Source: Microcoleus sp036705565
GTDB lineage: Bacteria > Cyanobacteriota > Cyanobacteriia > Cyanobacteriales > Microcoleaceae
Strand: one strand, 5' to 3'
Length of the DNA: 64,000 nucleotides
Assembly: GCA_036705565.1 (NCBI GenBank)
Contig: JAUBUY010000015.1
Shown here: positions 59,726 through 64,000 of the stretch, one piece after another
How positions within the stretch are numbered: position 1 is the first letter of the stretch
Layout: the number at the start of each line of letters is the position of its first letter
The notes under the pieces: generated by a model
What the model saw: only the letters and a program-made list of their open reading frames with translations
Database searches by the model: none
Told to the model about the DNA's origin: nothing
Translations under genes and position numbers: made by a program

Positions 59726-61090
59726 ATGAATGTAAATCAAGTGTTACAATTTGTCGATCGGCTAGTGGTTGAACGAACTGGAAAACACCTAGATGATGTT
59801 CAAAGGGCTGTAGTTGAGGGGACTTGGGAAAGACAAACCTATGATGATATCGCCCAGAAGTGCTATGTCACTAAAAATCATGTAGGTGATGTAGGTGCTG
59901 AATTATGGCAACTTTTATCTGAAATATTGGGTGAGGATATAAAAAAAACTAATTTTCGTTCTAACTTAGAAAGAGTATATATTGAATCATCTCAAAATAT
60001 TTGTATTGGTACTAATCATAACTTTAATTTTAGTTCACAAATCTTAAATCAGCCTAATAAAAAACATCAAGAAAGTGATATAAATACTCAACTTTCATCA
60101 CATCGTGATTTAACAGTAGCACCTCACATCATTAATTTTTACGCAAGAGAATCTGAACTTAAAACCCTTTCTAATTGGATATTAAATCAAAATAGTCGTT
60201 TAACCTCAGTATTGGGATTGAGTGGAATTGGTAAAACTACTCTAGTTAAAAGGTTTGTCGATCTCAATCTACAACAATTTCAAGTAATTATCTGGAGAAG
60301 CCTAAAATTTCCTAAACCTTTAGAGTTGGTTGTTAATGATTTATTGAATGCTTGTAAACAAGAAGCTAAAGAAACTATAGATGATAAGTTAAAACAATTA
60401 TTAGATGTTTTGACAGACAAAAAATGTTTGATTATTCTTGATGATGTTCATAATATCTTTGCTACTGCTCAATTGGCGGGACAATATAAATCTGAATATC
60501 AAGATTATAAAAACTTGTTCGCCATGATTGCAGAAACTGAGCATCAAAGTAATGTGATTTTAATTAGTCAAGAGCAATGTGCGGAGATGGACTGTTTAGA
60601 CGAGGAATTATATCCGATCAAATGTTTAGAGTTGTCAGATTTAGATGATGTGGAAATTCTCAAAGGTACAGGACTAAAAGATGAGGACAGTTGGTTAAAG
60701 TTAATTAATTTATATGAGGGTAATCCGGTTTATTTAAAAAGTATTGCTATTTTAATTAAAAAGATTTTTGATGGTGAGGTTGGTGAGTTTTTAGCCGAGA
60801 ATAGCTTGATTATTACCAAGGATATGCAATATAACTTTCACCAGTTATTTAACAGAATATCACCTAGAGAACAGCAAGTGGTTTTAGAATTAAGTAAGTT
60901 TGATCTGCCTGTATCCAGAGAATATTTAAGACAGAGTTTAGATTTATCATCAATGGATTTAATTAATGGTTTACAATCTTTACAACAAAGGTATTTAGTA
61001 ACGAAAATAAAAGAGGATAAAATTTTGTTTAAATTGTCTTCTGTTTTTCAGGAATATGTAAAGAATTGTTATTTAAATTTACAACCCTAA
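59726..61090 (+). CDS. NB-ARC ATPase with N-terminal vMAP-type HTH
   Basis: The 454-residue protein is divergent from the RiPP genes. Residues 1-75 (VLQFVDRLVVERTGKHLDDV, WERQTYDDIAQKCYVTKNHV) form a vMAP-type HTH domain. An NB-ARC/AP-ATPase follows: Walker A GLSGIGKTTLVKRF (164-177), Walker B KKCLIILDDVHN (232-243), and a winged-helix part RISPREQQVVLELSKFDLPV. No WD40 or TPR sensor repeats follow, so the protein is short compared with typical members. In FxSxx-COOH systems a NB-ARC/TPR protein is encoded beside FxsB, so this one may be functionally tied to the peptide. ATP-dependent switch activity is expected. Confidence 0.85.
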   Translation: MNVNQVLQFVDRLVVERTGKHLDDVQRAVVEGTWERQTYDDIAQKCYVTKNHVGDVGAELWQLLSEILGEDIKKTNFRSNLERVYIESSQNICIGTNHNFNFSSQILNQPNKKHQESDINTQLSSHRDLTVAPHIINFYARESELKTLSNWILNQNSRLTSVLGLSGIGKTTLVKRFVDLNLQQFQVIIWRSLKFPKPLELVVNDLLNACKQEAKETIDDKLKQLLDVLTDKKCLIILDDVHNIFATAQLAGQYKSEYQDYKNLFAMIAETEHQSNVILISQEQCAEMDCLDEELYPIKCLELSDLDDVEILKGTGLKDEDSWLKLINLYEGNPVYLKSIAILIKKIFDGEVGEFLAENSLIITKDMQYNFHQLFNRISPREQQVVLELSKFDLPVSREYLRQSLDLSSMDLINGLQSLQQRYLVTKIKEDKILFKLSSVFQEYVKNCYLNLQP

Positions 61091-61116
61091 ATTTGAGACT
61101 TGCGCGTTCATACTCA

Positions 61117-61362
61117 AGAAACTGGGTTTTTACTGAGATTTCAGGTATTGAGCAAGTATATATTTTCGCAAAAAAACCCAGTTTCCAGTGCACCGAGTTT
61201 TTTATTGACAAATTAGTCAATTTGTGAAGTATCGGAGTTCGATCGCACACTAGATTTTTTGTCAAGGTAACTTAACAGGAGTCACGCACCCCACCAAAGA
61301 AACCGGGTTTTTTACCGAATCTGAGGGCTGTAATCAGGTATTTTCCTAAAAACCCGGTTTCT
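61117..61362. repeat. Two long-range inverted repeats with compensating base changes
   Basis: First: AGAAACTGGGTTTTT (61117-61131) with AAAAACCCAGTTTC (about 61172-61185). Second: AGAAACCGGGTTTTTT (61298-61313) with AAAAACCCGGTTTCT (about 61348-61362). The two copies differ at CTGGG/CCCAG versus CCGGG/CCCGG, changed on both arms. No gene lies between 61091 and 61386. Confidence 0.75.
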
Positions 61363-61386
61363 GGACTCCGATGCGTAAGTCCTACT

Positions 61387-61650
61387 TAATTAAGTCAAGA
61401 CTTGTGCACCTTGAGTATCGATCGCGATCGCCCTTACATCAGCCTTCACCCCAAATTCCCCCCAAGCAGCCACCATTTCCCTCTCAACCGCCTCAGCGTT
61501 AGCCACATCCGTTAAAGCTAAAAGCCGGCACCGCTAATTACCATTCCATAAGCCCCTGCATTCAGGGCGGCTTGCTGCACCGCTTCATATCCCTGAATCA
61601 GAGATTGGCGGTAAGGCTGGTGAATTTTGTCTGGGCGCAGCGCAGTCAGT
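61387..61650 (-). pseudogene. thrB: Homoserine kinase C-terminal remnant
   Basis: From 61650 down, LRPDKIHQPYRQSLIQGYEA, VQQAALNAGAYGMVISGAG, then, after a frame break (SGAG-F/LALTDVAN), ANAEAVEREMVAAWGEFGVK, ADVRAIAIDTQGAQVLT and stop. These are the GHMP-kinase C-terminal blocks of homoserine kinase. The conserved ISGAGPTLLAL is shortened to ISGAG-LAL by loss of about 7 bases, causing the frameshift. The first two-thirds are absent; the stop of the phytochelatin synthase gene lies next to the break. Confidence 0.8.
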
Positions 61651-61652
61651 TT

Positions 61653-62873
61653 TCATTCCCAGTTTCCAAAGCCCGCACTAGGGATATTACACTGATGTGC
61701 CTTTGAATATAAAATGTAAAACTCTTGGAGTGCTGACATTTGTTCTCTCAATCTAGATATCTCTACATCCCAGGGAGGGAGTAGTTTCTCAAGGTGGCGA
61801 ACATCACTAAACCACAGTCGTAACTCAGGTTTGAGAGTTGCATAAAGCGTTTCGGGGCACGAGAGTAATATTGCTGTTATTATCTCTGCTACGAATGGCT
61901 GTTGCGACCACTTCCCTACAACAGACATTGCATCCCAGTCATCGCTTGACAAGCATTGGTGAACAATATCAAACAGTGAATTTAACTGAATAGCTGCCCG
62001 TAATTTCTCAAGTGTCTCTGCCGTCTCTGAGGAGGTATGCAGCATGGTTGTGAATTTAACAGGCAAATGGTGCAGGATGGTACTGACAACTGAAGCAATT
62101 GAATCAGGTTGCTCTTTTCTCAGAATGTCTGGGAGTATTTCTGCAAAGTAAGTAGCAACACTACGCCACTGATGTAAATCACAAGCAACATGAAAAAAGG
62201 TTTCTGGCAATCTTTCACTCTTCTGCAAGGAAATATAACCTCGACATTGATTAGTGACGGAATCGAGAGGTTCAAATGCTTGCCATAACAAAGGCAGAGA
62301 AACCCAGTGAGGTGGATATTTGAAACGGGCAACATCCAGCAGAAGAACTAGATCCCGCTGTGGATGATAGCCACCAATTGGTGAGAAGTGACCATCACCG
62401 GTTTGTCCCAATACCTTTCGGCTGTAGGAAACAACTAGATGAATATCACCTGATGCCGCAGTCACCTCCTCAACAGCTTGCCGAAAGTTTTCCAAGCTGC
62501 TTTGGTGGTAACGGTTAGGTTTTACAACAGCACCGTTGCAACGTGCTATACAGACAAACTCATCAAAGGTGATACCGTTTTCTTTAATGACCCAAAGAGG
62601 TAAGCAACAGTCTAAAAATTCCTCTCCATACCATCTCCACACCCCTTTCCAAATGCGACCCGGATCGATGGATAAGGCATTAAGAACAACAACTAAACTA
62701 CCCAATCCACAAAAAGCGGGTTCTGCTTGAGTGTGAAACTGTTCCGCTAGAGCAAAATACCCTTCCATACCTCCCAATGCCAAGGCTTCTCGAAATATTT
62801 GCTTTCCCTCTACGGAGGAAAAGGCAATAGCAGAATCGGGGAGTGAACGACGATAAAACCCTTGAGCAGACAT
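61653..62873 (-). CDS. Eukaryote-like phytochelatin synthase, full length
   Basis: This 406-residue gamma-glutamylcysteine dipeptidyl transpeptidase makes phytochelatins from glutathione. Active-site residues lie at Cys55 (EPAFCGLGSLVVVLNALSID), His162 (TGDGHFSPIGGYHPQRD) and Asp180 (LLLDVARFKYPPHWVSLPLL), within one position of the plant AtPCS1 numbering (56, 162, 180). The DPGRIWKGVWRWYGEEFLDC and PLWVIKENGITFDEFVC segments are plant-like. Unlike the short bacterial form (about 240 aa), a C-terminal domain of about 190 residues is present. It likely detoxifies Cd2+ or other metals. Gene composition and family distribution hint at transfer. Confidence 0.88.
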   Translation of the reverse strand: MSAQGFYRRSLPDSAIAFSSVEGKQIFREALALGGMEGYFALAEQFHTQAEPAFCGLGSLVVVLNALSIDPGRIWKGVWRWYGEEFLDCCLPLWVIKENGITFDEFVCIARCNGAVVKPNRYHQSSLENFRQAVEEVTAASGDIHLVVSYSRKVLGQTGDGHFSPIGGYHPQRDLVLLLDVARFKYPPHWVSLPLLWQAFEPLDSVTNQCRGYISLQKSERLPETFFHVACDLHQWRSVATYFAEILPDILRKEQPDSIASVVSTILHHLPVKFTTMLHTSSETAETLEKLRAAIQLNSLFDIVHQCLSSDDWDAMSVVGKWSQQPFVAEIITAILLSCPETLYATLKPELRLWFSDVRHLEKLLPPWDVEISRLREQMSALQEFYILYSKAHQCNIPSAGFGNWE

Positions 62874-63121
62874 TGAGTGTTTTAACCCTTATTGCTGATG
62901 GTGCTAATAAATATTATGCAAAATCGTCACATTGATAATGATGAATGCACTTATTTACTATTTTTTTCAATTTTAGCAATAAAACGCTGCGATGGTTTGA
63001 GTTTTGGGGTGCAAATTTAAAAAACGTGATTATTTGTGACGGACGGCTAGGCATCAAGGTGAGGAAATAATTCGGCTATTTGCCACAGATTGAGCGGTAG
63101 GCAGCTTGGATTAATCTCACA
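62874..63121. other. Promoter region of the phytochelatin synthase gene
   Basis: AT-rich spacer with no other gene recognised and no clear metal-responsive operator. Confidence 0.35.
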
Positions 63122-63225
63122 GCACCCTTCTCAAGAACAGGCTTTCCGGCCTGTTCCACAAAGAGTGAATTTTCTTGTGGAACAGGCCGGAAAGCCTGTT
63201 CATAAAAGCTTATTGAGAATGGTGC
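63122..63225. mobile_element. MITE-like element with two mutually complementary hairpin loops
   Basis: The ends GCACCCTTCTCAA and TTGAGAATGGTGC are imperfect terminal inverted repeats. Inside, GAACAGGC-TTTCCG-GCCTGTTC and GAACAGGC-CGGAAA-GCCTGTTC carry loops that are reverse complements of one another. Confidence 0.75.
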
Positions 63226-63309
63226 AACATCTCTGATAAATTAAACTTTTATGAATAGCCTTAATTACGCGATGTTTTATAAGAGTCGGATCAAAAGTTG
63301 TAATAGTTG

Positions 63310-63477
63310 CAATCACTCAAATTTAAGTCGGTGATTTGGATTGGCACTAAAGTGGTCGATGCTCAGGAGATTTATATTGAGGTTGCTGATAACGATATGG
63401 GAATTACCAAATACCTTACAGCCCCCATTTTGGCTCCATTTTTGGTTGGCACCACCCGCCATTCGTCAAAAATTACT
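63310..63477 (+). pseudogene. Histidine kinase HATPase fragment
   Basis: One frame reads VIWIGTKVVDAQEIYIEVAD followed by NDMGITKYLTAPILAPFL. 'IEVADNxxGI' is the G1 box of a HATPase_c domain, and PFLVGTT may correspond to the family's PFFTTK. There is no full gene, and the G2 box is absent. It is a short, decayed fragment. Confidence 0.35.
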
Positions 63478-63524
63478 ATCAGCTAGCGGATGTTTTTATA
63501 GCAGCACAAAGGAGAGCTGCATCA

Positions 63525-64000
63525 CAGTTAATTAATAGTGTTTGCCGTTGGGTGGGGGCGGGTTTTTGAGATTGTTGGTTTTAGCCAGAGATTGTTGGTG
63601 AACCCGCCCCTACAGGGACTGCAAAATAATTTAAAAATGTAAAATTTTGTATATGAACTGACCGAAATTATCGAATATAGAGGAGAATTGAACAGTTAAT
63701 TAATAGTGTTTACCGTAGGGTGGAGGCGGGTTTTTGAGATTGTTGGTTTTAGCCAGAGATTGTTGGTAAACCCGGTCCTACAGGGACTGCGAAATAATTT
63801 AAAAATGTAAAACCTCGTATATAAACTGACCGAAGAGAGCGAAAATAAACGATACTGGAACAGTTAATTAATAATAGTGTTTACCGTAGGGTGGAGGCGG
63901 GTTTTTGAGATGGTTTGTTTTAGCCTCAGATTGTTGGTGAACCCGCCCCTACAGGGACTGCAAAATTTTGGAAAAATGTAAAATTTTGTATATGAACTGA
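63525..64000. repeat. 168-bp tandem repeat, three copies to the window edge
   Basis: CAGTTAATTAATAGTGTTT begins units at 63525, 63693 and 63861. Each contains GGTGGAGGCGGGTTTTTGAG, two AGATTGTTGGT copies and AACCCGCCCCTACAGGGACT. The unit has an internal inverted repeat (GGGCGGGTT / AACCCGCCC). The third unit continues past the window. Confidence 0.9.

Overview
The window looks like chromosomal sequence from a filamentous, non-heterocystous cyanobacterium of the Microcoleus/Oscillatoria/Phormidium kind. This is inferred from very frequent GCGATCGC (HIP1) octamers, a plant-type ferredoxin-thioredoxin reductase variable chain, the fbp-tal-zwf-opcA oxidative pentose phosphate cluster, cyanobacterial kinase-WD40 and vMAP/NB-ARC proteins, and many heptanucleotide (TAAAATC)n tracts. 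No rRNA, tRNA or CRISPR array was recognised. One 100-N assembly gap lies inside a tandem repeat (52240-52339).

Layout. 1-4.3 kb: a heptamer satellite, a small hypothetical gene, ftrV and a GH57-type glycoside hydrolase. 4.8-6.9 kb: a decayed defence/toxin-antitoxin island (hsdM tail, nucleotidyltransferase remnant, DUF4160-DUF2442 pair, DUF4365 nuclease-like gene with an overlapping partner). 6.9-10.6 kb: hydrolase, FAD monooxygenase, Uma2 and VOC genes. 10.7-12.5 kb: a two-gene DUF262-HEPN operon, a probable defence module. 12.9-24.5 kb: Ca2+/H+ exchanger, Ser/Thr kinase with WD40 repeats, small transaldolase, a broken tnpB beside a MITE, a histidine kinase, lepA. 24.8-30.4 kb: several polymorphic-toxin/immunity style cassettes separated by near-identical HIP1-containing direct repeats, then an RTX metalloprotease. 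30.9-33.1 kb: vMAP-type HTH gene, HNH nuclease pair, DUF433 antitoxin with a nonsense-mutated PIN-like toxin. 33.9-37.7 kb: a UDP-glucuronate decarboxylase carrying a 449-residue LAGLIDADG intein, followed by UDP-glucose dehydrogenase. 39.6-41.1 kb: prfB with the +1 programmed frameshift, then rpsU. 41.1-47.6 kb: AtzE/AtzG amidohydrolase pair, another orphan toxin/immunity pair, a cytosine-deaminase remnant, FkbM methyltransferase, ureidoglycolate lyase-like protein and cobyrinate a,c-diamide synthase. 48.1-55.2 kb: opcA, zwf, tal and fbp, interrupted by a coiled-coil gene and a 96-bp tandem array derived from the same sequence. 55.5-61.1 kb: a RiPP (ribosomal peptide) cluster. 61.4-64 kb: a homoserine-kinase remnant, a full-length eukaryote-like phytochelatin synthase, a MITE and a 168-bp tandem repeat.

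The strongest candidate for an undescribed system is 55525-61090. It encodes a 74-residue precursor peptide, a radical SAM/SPASM enzyme of FxsB type, a HExxH (aspartyl/peptide beta-hydroxylase-like) protein and an isoprenoid-synthase-like protein on one strand. A small vMAP-HTH/NB-ARC ATPase gene is divergent from them. A perfect 16-bp hairpin separates the precursor from its enzymes, and two copies of a 15-bp repeat sit in the shared promoter region. The layout recalls the actinobacterial FxSxx-COOH system (precursor, FxsB, HExxH protein, NB-ARC/TPR protein), but the precursor does not have that C-terminus.

Repeats are the other theme. Heptamer elements bounded by GTCAATC/GATTGAC recur at least five times, and two MITE copies have different but mutually compensated hairpin arms. 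A family of short palindromes keeps its stems while swapping the central word. Such elements contribute the end of one coding region (VOC gene) and border another (tnpB).
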